Assembly (NCBI GenBank): GCA_017560945.1
Contig: JAFZDY010000018.1
Coordinates: 1-64,000, forward strand
Length of the DNA stretch: 64,000 bases
Reading direction: 5' to 3'
DNA from: Bacteroidaceae bacterium
Lineage (GTDB): Bacteria > Bacteroidota > Bacteroidia > Bacteroidales > Bacteroidaceae
Of the stretch, positions 25,540 through 35,162 are shown piece by piece. The notes under the pieces were generated by a model, which ran no database searches, was not told the DNA's origin, and saw only the letters and a program-made list of their open reading frames with translations. Within the stretch, counting starts at the first letter, position 1. Each line of letters begins with the position of its first letter. The translations under genes were made by a program, and so were the position numbers.

Positions 25540-27525
25540 TTATTTCTTCATTGTTGCCTTAATGAAATAGATGATTAGGGCAGCATAAGCTACAAGAGCA
25601 ACCACTTCACTCCATGAATTTGAAACCCATTCGGTGTTCATCAGGTCGATTCCTCCAAATCGCATGGCTGCACTGACAACTCCCATCAACGCACCACCAG
25701 CAATGAAACCTGAAGCAAGCAAAGTTCCCTTTTCACCGCGTGCATTATTCAATGTTGCATCCTTGCTACGAGTAGTCACATACCAATTAATGGCTCCACC
25801 CACGAGTAATGGAGTATTCAATTCAAGAGGGATGAACATACCTAATGCAAATGCCAAAGCTGGGACACCACACAAAGTAAGTATAATAGCAAGAAGAGCG
25901 CCGATGCCATAGAGTAACCAAGGTGCACCCACACCGCTCATTAAAGGTTCGATGACGGCAGCCATCGCGTTGGCTTGAGGAGCAGCCAATTGTCCACTGG
26001 TAAATCCGTATGTCTGGTTAAGAATCATGATGACACCACCTACGGTTGCGGCAGAGACAAGTGTGCCAAGGAATTTCCATCCTTCTTGCTTTTGAGGTGT
26101 ACTACCTATCCAATAACCGATTTTGAGGTCGGTAATGAATCCTCCAGCCATTGAAAGTGCAGTACATACTACACCTCCCATGATGAGTGCAGCCACCATA
26201 CCTGTTGTACCTTCAAGTCCTACGGCTACCATGATGACTGAGGCAAGAATAAGTGTCATCAACGTCATTCCTGATACAGGATTGCTTCCTACAATAGCAA
26301 TAGCATTGGCCGCTACTGTTGTGAATAGGAAAGCAATGACGGCCACAAGTATAATACCTACAACAGCATGAAGCACATTGCCTTTCATTATATCGAAGTA
26401 GAAGAAAAGGAATACCAACATGAGGGTAATGATGCTACCGAAGGCAATAATCTTCATCGATAAGTCGCGTTGAGTGCGAGGTTGAGCAGAGGTATCTCCG
26501 CCTTTTCCTTTCATCTCTTTAGCGGCAAGGCCTACAGCACTCTTGATGATTCCCCATGAACGAATGATACCTATGATACCAGCCATGGCAATACCACCAA
26601 TACCTATGCTCTTGGCATAAGATGTAAAGATCTGTTCAGGTGACATTTCGCCAACGGTTTGAGTAATTTCGGGATTCCATTGATTGAGTACCACATCGCC
26701 CCAAATGAGTGACATACCAGGAATGATAATCCACCATACGGCCAAAGATCCGAAACATATGATAGCCGCATACTTCAATCCTACGATGTAACCTAATCCG
26801 AGTACAGCAGCACCCGTATTGATTTTGAATACAAGTTTAGCCTTTTCAGCAATAGCCTCTCCCCATGCACAGATGCGTGTAGTGAAGTTCTCATTCCACC
26901 AACCAAAGGTGGCAACGATGAAGTCATAAAGACCTCCCACAAGTCCTGCAATCAACAAAGGCTTTGCTTGTCCTTCACTCTTTTCACCAGAGATAAGTAC
27001 CTGAGTGGTGGCAGTAGCTTCGGGGAAAGGATACTTTCCATGCATATCTTTCACAAAATACTTGCGGAAGGGGATGAGGAAAAGAATACCCAACACACCA
27101 CCCAACAATGAACTGATGAATACTTGGAAGAAGTTCACCGTCATCTCGGGATACTTGGCTTGGAGGATATAAAGTGCAGGTAAGGTAAAGATTGCACCTG
27201 CAACAATCACTCCTGAGCAAGCTCCAATACTCTGAATAATGACATTTTCACCCAATGCATTCTTGCGCTTGGCAGCACCTGATACACCTACTGCAATGAT
27301 GGCGATGGGGATGGCTGCTTCGAATACTTGTCCAACTTTCAATCCCAAGTAAGCGGCTGCTGCAGAGAAGAGTACAGCCATACCAATTCCCCATAAGACT
27401 GACCATAGGTTCACCTCGGGGTAACTCTTTTTAGACGAGAGGATAGGATCGTATTGTTCACCATCCTTCAGTTCACGAAATGCGTTTTCTGGCAATCCTG
27501 TGAATTGTTCTTCATGTTTTTCCAT
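25540..27525 (-). CDS. OPT family oligopeptide transporter
   Basis: The 661-residue product has about sixteen hydrophobic helices and belongs to the OPT superfamily, which imports peptides or metal-siderophore compounds across the inner membrane, driven by protons. Typical elements are the N-terminal SSKKSYPEVNLWSVLWGIGM, FPEATATTQVLISGE and the NAIAIVGSNPVSGMT loop. Length is normal for the bacterial branch. The substrate cannot be told from sequence. It follows the acyltransferase gene on the same strand by 49 nt. Confidence 0.92.
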   Translation of the reverse strand: MEKHEEQFTGLPENAFRELKDGEQYDPILSSKKSYPEVNLWSVLWGIGMAVLFSAAAAYLGLKVGQVFEAAIPIAIIAVGVSGAAKRKNALGENVIIQSIGACSGVIVAGAIFTLPALYILQAKYPEMTVNFFQVFISSLLGGVLGILFLIPFRKYFVKDMHGKYPFPEATATTQVLISGEKSEGQAKPLLIAGLVGGLYDFIVATFGWWNENFTTRICAWGEAIAEKAKLVFKINTGAAVLGLGYIVGLKYAAIICFGSLAVWWIIIPGMSLIWGDVVLNQWNPEITQTVGEMSPEQIFTSYAKSIGIGGIAMAGIIGIIRSWGIIKSAVGLAAKEMKGKGGDTSAQPRTQRDLSMKIIAFGSIITLMLVFLFFYFDIMKGNVLHAVVGIILVAVIAFLFTTVAANAIAIVGSNPVSGMTLMTLILASVIMVAVGLEGTTGMVAALIMGGVVCTALSMAGGFITDLKIGYWIGSTPQKQEGWKFLGTLVSAATVGGVIMILNQTYGFTSGQLAAPQANAMAAVIEPLMSGVGAPWLLYGIGALLAIILTLCGVPALAFALGMFIPLELNTPLLVGGAINWYVTTRSKDATLNNARGEKGTLLASGFIAGGALMGVVSAAMRFGGIDLMNTEWVSNSWSEVVALVAYAALIIYFIKATMKK

Positions 27526-27574
27526 TTTCTATGTAATTTAATTTATTTTTTTATTGTTTTTTTGGATATTTAAA

Positions 27575-28642
27575 TCAACCTATTACCCATTTACTCCCAG
27601 GGATATATGAGATTAGTTTTGTCGTGATGTAACAACTAACAAAGGTCAGTATACTAATAAGAGGTATTGCCACACCTACAGATGTTTGTGGTTGTACTAT
27701 GGATACCCAAAATGGCATCCATAACATATGCATCAGAAACATTCCATAACTATTGATGGAAACACTCATTACCAAACCATAAGCCTTTCCCTCTTTCGTA
27801 ATAGTTGTAAATAAGAGGAATGCACCAAATGTTGCTATTACACAATTGATGATGCAGAAGCACCATGCAATCTCTAAATCTGTCAATAATTGAGGAGTAC
27901 CAGGTTTAGCTTGAATATAGAAGCTCAATATAGTAAACAATGTTCCTCCTATCAAGCATATGAAGCCTATTGTACGGCGTTTAACATTACTCCAATCAAT
28001 ATGGTGACGAATATAATGTCCTAAAACTAAGTAACCTGGATATCCACTGAAGTCATAAAGCATATAGTATTGATTCCACCAACATTGTCCAAATACATCG
28101 CCATAAAATTTATTTATGAATGGCATACATGTGGTCAATATCCATAGATACAGGAACATACGCTCTTGTTTGGCCGTAGCAATCCTTAACCATGGAGAAA
28201 GGATAGGAATGAGTAGATAAAGGCCGATAAGTGGATACATAAACCATAGATGAAAAGCGTTCATTGGGAAATTGAGAGGCAACTTGCATAATGCAATGAA
28301 GGCTTCTCTCCATGTCCAACCCTCTTGCCATACCGATTGTAAAGCATAAATAACCATAAATACGACCATGGGAGGAATGATGCGAAGAAATCTATGCTTG
28401 AAGAAATCACTCCAAGACTGATTCTCGTTCATAGGAGCGAGCAAATATGCAGAGGTAATTACAAATAATGGTACTGATATACGGCTCATACCATCCCATA
28501 TTGCAATCCAAAGTTTATGTGATTCAGAAAGTATAGGAATCTCTTCAACTCCATAAAATGCTTCACTTGCATGAACCATCATTACAAGGAAACAAGCAAA
28601 AACTCGCAGATAATCTAAAAATATAATTCTCTCTCTTTTCAT
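27575..28642 (-). CDS. Acyltransferase 3 family membrane protein
   Basis: The 355-residue product has about ten hydrophobic helices. It starts MKRERIIFLDYLRVFACFLV, and LDYLRVFAC with the nearby histidine in MMVHASEAF is the signature of the acyltransferase 3 (OafA/NodX/WecH) family. These enzymes transfer acetyl or succinyl groups to sugars on cell-surface polysaccharides. It is not next to glycan genes except, across rpsP, the capsule remnant. The target is unknown. Confidence 0.88.
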   Translation of the reverse strand: MKRERIIFLDYLRVFACFLVMMVHASEAFYGVEEIPILSESHKLWIAIWDGMSRISVPLFVITSAYLLAPMNENQSWSDFFKHRFLRIIPPMVVFMVIYALQSVWQEGWTWREAFIALCKLPLNFPMNAFHLWFMYPLIGLYLLIPILSPWLRIATAKQERMFLYLWILTTCMPFINKFYGDVFGQCWWNQYYMLYDFSGYPGYLVLGHYIRHHIDWSNVKRRTIGFICLIGGTLFTILSFYIQAKPGTPQLLTDLEIAWCFCIINCVIATFGAFLLFTTITKEGKAYGLVMSVSINSYGMFLMHMLWMPFWVSIVQPQTSVGVAIPLISILTFVSCYITTKLISYIPGSKWVIG

Positions 28643-28940
28643 TATATTACAAAACTATAAAATTTCATTGAATTTGCAAATGTACGAATATATTGCGAAT
28701 TCACAAAAAAACATTTCACTAAATAAATTAACTAATGCTTCCCTACCTGAAAAAAAGTTTTTCTTAACGAGAGAAAAAATAATCCCCTCTAATAGCAGAA
28801 TTTATGCACCTTTTAAAGTGTTTTATAATATGATAAAATATGAAAAGAAAGTGTGTAAAGAAAAAACTTGTATTTTTCCTTCGCTATTCTCTAAAAAAAC
28901 TCTTATATTTGCACCATAATTGTAATATTGACCTTACAAA
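28643..28940. other. Divergent intergenic region between acyltransferase and rseC-like/rnf genes
   Basis: The region is AT-rich. A TATATTTG -7 box at 28904-28911 probably serves the rseC-rnf operon on the plus strand. A short open frame here (28668-28919) has low-complexity AT-driven sequence and is not supported as a gene. Confidence 0.5.
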
Positions 28941-29363
28941 ATGAGTGACATCATTCAACATCTGGGTACTGTGGAAAGCATTGAGGGGAGTCACGTGCGT
29001 GTAATTATTGTGCAGACGTCGGCTTGTGCCACTTGTGCTGCGCATAAGTTTTGCAACTCCTCGGAAAGCAAAGAGAAGATGATAGATGTATACACCAAGG
29101 ATGCTACCTCTTACCGCGTAGGTCAGTCGGTAAAGGTCTTTGGTACTACCTCGATGGGAATGCGGGCCGTCCTATGGGCGTTCGGTGTTCCTTTTGTCGT
29201 ATTGGTGATGGTGCTCTATACTTGCATTCTCTTAACTGATGGAAATGAACCTCTGTCGGCACTTGTTGCCATGGGAGCGTTGATGGTGTACTACCTTATA
29301 TTATATATGTGTCGCCATCGAATGAGTCGCAAGTTTGTCTTCACCATAGCGAGTTGTAAATAG
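28941..29363 (+). CDS. RseC-family (SoxR-reducing system) protein
   Basis: The product has 140 residues. The N-terminal half carries the cysteine pattern SACATCAAHKFCNSSESKEKM, typical of the RseC/MucC family. Two hydrophobic helices follow at about residues 72-95 and 100-122. In Bacteroidetes such a gene regularly precedes rnfB, and here it lies 75 nt upstream of it. RseC in gamma-proteobacteria works with Rsx/Rnf to reduce SoxR; there is no SoxR in this window, so the role is probably to assist the Rnf complex itself. Confidence 0.85.
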   Translation: MSDIIQHLGTVESIEGSHVRVIIVQTSACATCAAHKFCNSSESKEKMIDVYTKDATSYRVGQSVKVFGTTSMGMRAVLWAFGVPFVVLVMVLYTCILLTDGNEPLSALVAMGALMVYYLILYMCRHRMSRKFVFTIASCK

Positions 29364-29438
29364 TGAGGCTTAGTGAGGGAGACCTTTGGAGATAGAAAAT
29401 AAATCAATAATTAAATAAATAACTAACAATTAACTTTT

Positions 29439-30314
29439 ATGGACTTAATTCTTGTAGCAGTGATTTCACTTGGAGCCGTTGGCTTGATAGCTGCCATCAT
29501 CTTGTATGTGGCTTCCAAGAAATTTGCTGTGTATGAAGATCCGCGAAACGCTCAGGTAGCAGAAGTCTTACCTCAAGCAAATTGCGGAGGATGTGGTTTT
29601 CCTGGTTGTGCAGGATTTGCTGAAGCATGTGTGAAGGCAGGTTCTCTTGAGGGAAAAATGTGTCCAGTCGGTGGACAAGAGACAATGGACAAGATTGCGG
29701 CCATCCTCGGTTTGCAAGCCGAAGCATCTGAACCCAAGGTAGCGGTAGTTAGATGCAACGGTAGTTGTGAAAATCGTCCGCGCATTGTGAAGTATGATGG
29801 TGCTCGTTCGTGCAAAGTGGCTCATGCTACTTGTGCAGGTGAGACGGCTTGTGCTTTCGGATGCCTTGGATGTGGCGATTGTGTAGCATCATGTAAGTTC
29901 GATGCTATCCACATGAACCCCGAAACTGGTCTTCCCGAAGTAGATGAAGCTAAGTGTACGGCTTGTGGTGCTTGTGCCAAGGCTTGTCCACGTGTCATCA
30001 TCGAAATCCGTCCAAAGGGAAAGAACAACCGTCGCGTGTACGTAAGTTGTGTGAACAAGGACAAAGGACCCGTTGCTATGAAGGCTTGCAAAGTGAGTTG
30101 TATCGCTTGTGGAAAATGTGTGAAAGAGTGTTCATTTGAAGCCATAACAGTGGCCAACAATATCGCATACATTGACCCAACAAAGTGTCGTCTCTGTCGC
30201 AAGTGCGAAACTGTATGTCCTAAGAATGCCATAGTGTCCGTGAACTTTCCCCCTCGTAAGCCGAAGGTAGAAACACCTGAGACTCCTGCGAGCGAGACTC
30301 AGAAAGCGGAATAA
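29439..30314 (+). CDS. rnfB: Rnf complex subunit RnfB (iron-sulfur protein)
   Basis: The 291-residue product takes electrons from ferredoxin in the Rnf ion-pumping complex. One N-terminal membrane helix (about 3-27) is followed by the four-cysteine cluster NCGGCGFPGCAGFAEAC...CPVGG and then several 4Fe-4S ferredoxin motifs, such as CLGCGDCVASCKFDAI, CTACGACAKACPRV, CIACGKCVKECSF and CRLCRKCETVCPKNAI. The C-terminal tail is rich in Pro and Glu. It is the first gene of rnfBCDGEA. Confidence 0.96.
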   Translation: MDLILVAVISLGAVGLIAAIILYVASKKFAVYEDPRNAQVAEVLPQANCGGCGFPGCAGFAEACVKAGSLEGKMCPVGGQETMDKIAAILGLQAEASEPKVAVVRCNGSCENRPRIVKYDGARSCKVAHATCAGETACAFGCLGCGDCVASCKFDAIHMNPETGLPEVDEAKCTACGACAKACPRVIIEIRPKGKNNRRVYVSCVNKDKGPVAMKACKVSCIACGKCVKECSFEAITVANNIAYIDPTKCRLCRKCETVCPKNAIVSVNFPPRKPKVETPETPASETQKAE

Positions 30315-30349
30315 TTTTATAAAGATAAAAAACTAAAAATATTATAATC

Positions 30350-31684
30350 GTGAAGACATTTAGAATTGGTGGTGTACATCCCGCCGAAAACAAGTTGTCT
30401 GCCTCCAGTGCCATTGAGGTGTTAGGTTTGCCCAAACAAGCTGTATATCCTCTTTCTCAGCACATTGGTGCACCTGCCGTGGCTTGTGTAGCCAAGGGCG
30501 ATGTGGTGAAGGTGGGTACGAAGATTGCCGATGCTGGTGGTTTCGTCTCAGCCTCCATCTTCTCAGGTGTATCAGGAAAGGTTGCCAAGATTGATAGCAT
30601 CATCGATGCAAGCGGTTATCGCAAACCTGCCATCTTTATCGATGTAGATGGTGATGAGTGGGAAGAGTCTATAGACCGTAGCGAAGCACTTGTGAAAGAG
30701 TGTGACTTGAAGCCCGAGGAGATAGTCGAAAAGATTAAGAATGCAGGTGTGGTAGGTATGGGTGGAGCCTGTTTCCCCACACACGTAAAACTTTGTCCTC
30801 CTCCTGGAAGTAAAGCTGAGTGTGTCATTATCAACGCCGTAGAGTGTGAACCTTACCTCACTGCTGACCATCGCCTGATGTTGGAGAAACCTGAGGAAAT
30901 CCTCGTAGGTGTGTCACTCCTTATGAAGGCAGCTAAGGTTGAGAAGGGCTACATTGGTATTGAAAACAATAAGCCTGATGCCATCAAGTTGATGCAGGAG
31001 AAGGCGACATCTTATCCTGGTATTGAGATTATTCCTTTGAAGGTGAAATATCCTCAAGGTGGTGAAAAACAATTGATTGATGCCGTCATTGGTCGCCAAG
31101 TACCTGCTCCTCCCGCTATTCCTATTAGTGTTGGAGCCGTAGTGCAAAACGTAGGTACTGCCTTTGCCGTGTACGAAGCAGTGATGAAGAACAAGCCCTT
31201 GTTCGAGCGCATCGTAACTGTGACAGGTAAAAGTGTGGAGAAGCCCTCTAACTTCCTTACTCGTATGGGTACACCCATTAGCAAACTTATTGATGCTGCC
31301 GGTGGTCTTCCTGCAGATACAGGTAAAGTCATTGGTGGAGGTCCTATGATGGGTAAAGCTTTGGTAAATACCGAAGTGCCTATTTGCAAAGGTTCTTCAG
31401 GAGTTCTCATTATGAACTATAAGGAGGCCCGTCGTGGCGAAGCACGTCCTTGCATCCGTTGCGCCAAGTGTGTAAACGCATGCCCCATGGGATTGGAACC
31501 CTTCTTGCTCTCCACACTTACATCATTCGATGAGTGGGAGCGCGCTGAAAAGGAAGATATTGTTTCTTGCATCGAGTGTGGTTCTTGCCAGTTTACCTGC
31601 CCAAGTAATCGTCCTTTGCTTGACATGATTCGTTTAGGAAAATCTACCGTCATGGGTATTGTCCGTGCGCGTAGTGCGAAGTAA
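30350..31684 (+). CDS. rnfC: Rnf complex subunit RnfC
   Basis: The 444-residue product is the peripheral NADH-side subunit of Rnf. GMGGACFPTHVKL resembles the NADH/FMN-binding region of NuoF, EYLTADHRLM-like sequence (CEPYLTADHRLMLE) follows, and two 4Fe-4S motifs (CIRCAKCVNACPMGL and CIECGSCQFTCPS) are near the C-terminus. The frame opens with GTG at 30350; I see no better ATG upstream. It lies 35 nt after rnfB. Confidence 0.96.
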   Translation: MKTFRIGGVHPAENKLSASSAIEVLGLPKQAVYPLSQHIGAPAVACVAKGDVVKVGTKIADAGGFVSASIFSGVSGKVAKIDSIIDASGYRKPAIFIDVDGDEWEESIDRSEALVKECDLKPEEIVEKIKNAGVVGMGGACFPTHVKLCPPPGSKAECVIINAVECEPYLTADHRLMLEKPEEILVGVSLLMKAAKVEKGYIGIENNKPDAIKLMQEKATSYPGIEIIPLKVKYPQGGEKQLIDAVIGRQVPAPPAIPISVGAVVQNVGTAFAVYEAVMKNKPLFERIVTVTGKSVEKPSNFLTRMGTPISKLIDAAGGLPADTGKVIGGGPMMGKALVNTEVPICKGSSGVLIMNYKEARRGEARPCIRCAKCVNACPMGLEPFLLSTLTSFDEWERAEKEDIVSCIECGSCQFTCPSNRPLLDMIRLGKSTVMGIVRARSAK

Positions 31685-31850
31685 AACATTAATCATGGAG
31701 ATAGATGGAGATAAGTAAGTAGATAGAAGCTAATCGTAAGGACTTAGATTATAGAATTCAATGTTCAAAATAAATAGCACTATCGGCTATCTCTTCTAAA
31801 ATGAAGCGATGTCTCCCTTTTACTCCATTAACTCCTTAAAAATATAGTAT

Positions 31851-32840
31851 ATGGCAAATAGATTAATCGTATCCATGTCGCCCCACGTGCATAGCAATGA
31901 CACTGTGGAGCGCAATATGTACGGTGTTGTTCTCGCCCTTGTACCTGCCCTTTTGTGGTCATTTTATGCCTATGGAGTAGGAGCATTGGTAGTGACACTT
32001 ACATCTGTGTGCGCCTGCATTTTCTTTGAGTGGGCCATCACAAAATTCATTCTTAAGCAAGAGAGTTCTACCATTACTGATGGTTCGGCCATCTTGACAG
32101 GTATCCTCTTGGCATTCAATCTTCCCTCTAATCTTCCTGTATGGATTATCGTTATTGGTGCTCTCGTAGCTATCGGTATTGGTAAATTGACATTTGGAGG
32201 TCTTGGTTGCAATCCATTCAATCCTGCCTTGGTAGGTCGTGTATTCCTTCTTATCTCTTTCCCCGTGCAGATGACAAGTTGGCCTATTCAAGGTCAGCAC
32301 GGACTTTATCTCGATGCTGAAACTGCTGCAACTCCCCTTGCTCTTATGAAAGCTGCCGTTAAGGGAGATGCATCATCCCTCAGCCAACTTCCCTCATCAT
32401 GGGAGATGTTTATTGGTGCTGATTTTGGTTGTGTAGGTGAAGTTAGTGCACTTGCTCTCTTGTTGGGGCTTGGCTACATGCTTTGGAAGAAAATCATTAC
32501 TTGGCATATACCTGTATCAATTCTTGCTACAGTATTTGTATTTACAGGCATCATGCATTTAGTTGATCCCATTGTTTACGCATCTCCTGTGGCTCACATT
32601 TTCACAGGAGGAATCATGTTGGGTGCCATCTTTATGGCTACAGACTATGTTACTTCACCTATGAGTCACAAGGGAATGATTGTGTATGGTGTAGCTATTG
32701 GCTTCCTTACCGTCGTGATTCGTCTCTTTGGTGCTTATCCTGAAGGTATGTCGTTCGCCATTTTGTTGATGAACGCATTCACTCCGCTTATCAACACCTA
32801 TTGCAAACCTAAAAGATTTGGGGAGGTAGTAAAGAAATGA
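31851..32840 (+). CDS. rnfD: Rnf complex subunit RnfD
   Basis: The 329-residue product is an integral membrane subunit with about nine helices and a covalently bound FMN in this family. A probable flavinylation threonine lies in AETAATPLALM; GGLGCNPFNPALVGRVFLL and the C-terminal ATDYVTSPMS are conserved. The gap before it is 166 nt, unusually wide for this otherwise compact operon. Its stop overlaps the rnfG start (ATGA). Confidence 0.95.
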   Translation: MANRLIVSMSPHVHSNDTVERNMYGVVLALVPALLWSFYAYGVGALVVTLTSVCACIFFEWAITKFILKQESSTITDGSAILTGILLAFNLPSNLPVWIIVIGALVAIGIGKLTFGGLGCNPFNPALVGRVFLLISFPVQMTSWPIQGQHGLYLDAETAATPLALMKAAVKGDASSLSQLPSSWEMFIGADFGCVGEVSALALLLGLGYMLWKKIITWHIPVSILATVFVFTGIMHLVDPIVYASPVAHIFTGGIMLGAIFMATDYVTSPMSHKGMIVYGVAIGFLTVVIRLFGAYPEGMSFAILLMNAFTPLINTYCKPKRFGEVVKK

Positions 32841-33433
32841 AAAAGTTAGAATCTTCATTACTGAATATGACGGTTGTATTGACCGTAATATCTGTCATTG
32901 CCGGTGGATTGCTGGCTTATGTTAATGGTGTGACTGAAGGTCCCATCCGTGAGATTAAGGAAAAGGCATTAGCCGATGGCATCAAAAGTGTGCTTCAAGC
33001 CAATGAGGCTACTGTGCAACAAATTGACACTATCGATGGAGGACTTGCTATTGTGTACAAGACTGACAAAGGTACAGCCGTACAAGCCATCAACAATAGT
33101 GCTTTCGGTGGATCTATCAAGGTTCTTGTAGGATTCGATGCTGAAGGAACGATTCTTGGCTATAGTGTACTCGAACATGCAGAAACTCCTGGACTTGGAG
33201 CAAAGGCTGGCGAGTGGTTTCAAAAAGGAGCAAAGGGTGATATTATTGGCAAGCAACCAGCAAAAAACAATCTGACCGTTAGTAAGGACGGAGGTGAAGT
33301 AGATGCTATCACTGCATCCACCATTACTTCACGTGCTTTCCTCGGAGCAGTGAATGATGCATACAAAGCCTATGTAGGAGAAGCTGTAGATGCAAACTCT
33401 GGTGCTACCCAACAAGTAAATGGTAATAACTAA
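32837..33433 (+). CDS. rnfG: Rnf complex subunit RnfG
   Basis: The 198-residue product has one N-terminal membrane helix (about 9-28) and a periplasmic FMN-binding domain. GLGAKAGEWF and the flavinylation motif region DAITASTITSRAFLGAV, with the acceptor threonine in its second half, are present. It overlaps rnfD by 4 nt, which suggests translational coupling. Confidence 0.95.
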   Translation: MKKLESSLLNMTVVLTVISVIAGGLLAYVNGVTEGPIREIKEKALADGIKSVLQANEATVQQIDTIDGGLAIVYKTDKGTAVQAINNSAFGGSIKVLVGFDAEGTILGYSVLEHAETPGLGAKAGEWFQKGAKGDIIGKQPAKNNLTVSKDGGEVDAITASTITSRAFLGAVNDAYKAYVGEAVDANSGATQQVNGNN

Positions 33434-33456
33434 TAAAGGAAAGGAGTATAAGTAAT

Positions 33457-34041
33457 ATGAATAACATTAAAGTTTTGATGAACGGTATCATCAAGGAAAA
33501 CCCCACTTTTGTACTTCTTCTCGGTATGTGTCCTACATTGGGAACTACTTCGTCGGCTCTTAATGGTATGAGTATGGGACTTGCCACCATGTTTGTACTT
33601 ATTTGTTCAAACTTGGTAATCTCTCTCATCAAGAACCTTATCCCCGACATGGTGCGTATTCCCTCATTCATTGTAGTCATTGCCTCGTTCGTAACCCTCT
33701 TGCAGATGCTCATGCAAGCCTATTTACCAGACATCTATGCAACCCTCGGATTGTTCATTCCCTTAATTGTGGTGAATTGTATCATCCTTGGACGTGCAGA
33801 GGCTTTTGCAGCTAAGAATGGCCCTGTTGCCTCCATCTTTGATGGTATTGGTATGGGACTTGGTTTCACCATTGCACTCACCCTTTTGGGTGCTGTACGC
33901 GAAATCTTGGGAACAGGTAAAATATTTGGTCTCACCATTATGCCTGAGGAATACGGAATGCTTGTATTCGTTCTTGCACCCGGAGCCTTCATCGTATTGG
34001 GTTACCTCATTGCTATTGTGAATAAATTGAGAAATAATTAA
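33457..34041 (+). CDS. rnfE: Rnf complex subunit RnfE
   Basis: The 194-residue membrane protein has about six helices and belongs with RnfA to the homologous pair that forms the ion path around a shared iron-sulfur cluster. NPTFVLLLGMCPTLGTTSSA and IPLIVVNCIILGRAEAFA are the conserved half-motifs with the cluster cysteines. It lies 23 nt after rnfG. Confidence 0.95.
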   Translation: MNNIKVLMNGIIKENPTFVLLLGMCPTLGTTSSALNGMSMGLATMFVLICSNLVISLIKNLIPDMVRIPSFIVVIASFVTLLQMLMQAYLPDIYATLGLFIPLIVVNCIILGRAEAFAAKNGPVASIFDGIGMGLGFTIALTLLGAVREILGTGKIFGLTIMPEEYGMLVFVLAPGAFIVLGYLIAIVNKLRNN

Positions 34042-34054
34042 AATTGAATTACAT

Positions 34055-34657
34055 ATGGAATATTTATTGATATTTATCACTGCCATATTTGTAAACAATG
34101 TGGTATTTTCCCAGTTTCTTGGCATTTGTCCGTTCCTTGGGGTATCAAAGAAAGTAGAGACCGCTGCAGGTATGGGAGCAGCCGTCGCCTTTGTACTCAC
34201 CATTGCAACCATTGTTACCTACCTTATACAGAAGTATGTGCTCGATGCCAATGGTCTTGGTTATCTTCAGACCATCACATTCATTCTTGTGATTGCTGCT
34301 CTTGTACAAATGGTGGAAATAGTTCTCAAGAAAGTTTCTCCCGCACTCTACCAAGCTTTGGGAGTATTCCTTCCCCTTATTACCACTAACTGCTGTATCC
34401 TTGGTGTCGCTATTTTGGTGATTCAAAAGGATTATGACCTCCTCACAGGTGTTGTATATGCCTTCTCTACCGCAATCGGTTTTGCTTTAGCGCTTATCAT
34501 TTTTGCAGGTATTCGCGAACAGTTGAGTTTAATGCCTGTACCCAAGGGTATGAAAGGTATGGCTATAGCCCTTGTCACAGCAGGACTTCTTGCTATGGCC
34601 TTCATGGGATTTAGTGGTGTAGATGGTGGATTGTCCTACTTGTTTGGATTGAAATAA
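34055..34657 (+). CDS. rnfA: Rnf complex subunit RnfA
   Basis: The 200-residue membrane protein has about six helices and pairs with RnfE. NNVVFSQFLGICPFLGVSKKV and LPLITTNCCILGVAILV hold the conserved cysteines. It is the last gene of the operon, 13 nt after rnfE, and is followed by a terminator. Confidence 0.95.
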   Translation: MEYLLIFITAIFVNNVVFSQFLGICPFLGVSKKVETAAGMGAAVAFVLTIATIVTYLIQKYVLDANGLGYLQTITFILVIAALVQMVEIVLKKVSPALYQALGVFLPLITTNCCILGVAILVIQKDYDLLTGVVYAFSTAIGFALALIIFAGIREQLSLMPVPKGMKGMAIALVTAGLLAMAFMGFSGVDGGLSYLFGLK

Positions 34658-34674
34658 AAATAAGTAAAATAATG

Positions 34675-34710
34675 AAGAGTGAAGAATTTATAGTTCTTCA
34701 CTCTTTTTTG
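34675..34710 (+). terminator. Terminator of the rnf operon
   Basis: AAGAGTGAAGAA (34675-34686) pairs perfectly with TTCTTCACTCTT (34694-34705), followed by TTTTG. It is placed 17 nt after the rnfA stop. Confidence 0.88.
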
Positions 34711-34735
34711 TATTTATAGTTCATTTAGAATTATA

Positions 34736-34813
34736 GCTGTCCGATAAAAATCGATAAAGCATCTAAATTGGTTTTCAATCTCTGATTTATTTTTTTATTG
34801 CTGTCCGGTAAAA
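34736..34813. repeat. Two direct copies of CTGTCCGNTAAAA
   Basis: GCTGTCCGATAAAAA at 34736-34750 and GCTGTCCGGTAAAA at 34800-34813 are in the same orientation. They match the motif that occurs three times in inverted arrangement at 738-998. Remnants of insertion element ends are a likely origin. Confidence 0.5.
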
Positions 34814-34842
34814 CGCGCAATTACTGACTTATATTGAACAAG

Positions 34843-34875
34843 CCCCGCAACCTATCATCGTATAAGGTTGCGGGG
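34843..34875 (+). terminator. Stable GC-rich hairpin, possible second terminator
   Basis: CCCCGCAACCT (34843-34853) pairs perfectly with AGGTTGCGGGG (34865-34875). The following TTTGATGTTTT is a weak T-tract. No gene ends nearby except rnfA, which already has a better terminator, so this may be the end of a lost gene or part of the repeat cluster. Confidence 0.45.
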
Positions 34876-35043
34876 TTTGATGTTTTAAGGAATTATCTGA
34901 TAAGCATCTATAATGCAAACAAGAATTCTCTTATAGAGTAAATTTGGAGCATTGCAAATGCTCTATACTCAATACACTTGCGTTAACGCAAAGGAACGAA
35001 GCGGTTGAAAAAACATCCTCAAACAGCCCTTTAAACGAAGACA

Positions 35044-35126
35044 ACCAAACCTATATACTTTGTCTATCAAAACTCTATAGTTTGGTCATCAAAGCTCTAT
35101 AGTTTGGTTTACCTCTATTTTAGGCT
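35044..35126. repeat. 83-bp dispersed repeat made of 22-nt palindromic units (copy 2)
   Basis: This copy matches 9601-9683 over its full length with about three differences (two in the second unit, one near the end). The two copies lie about 25 kb apart in unrelated intergenic regions and in the same orientation. Confidence 0.8.
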
Positions 35127-35162
35127 TGAAAATAAGTCAAACTCAGTACGAGGCTATCAGAT

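Noticed and set aside
28668..28919. 83-residue plus-strand reading frame upstream of the rseC-like gene
   Set aside because: Low-complexity Lys/Asn/Phe composition caused by AT-rich DNA, no family resemblance, and it covers the promoter of the rnf operon.
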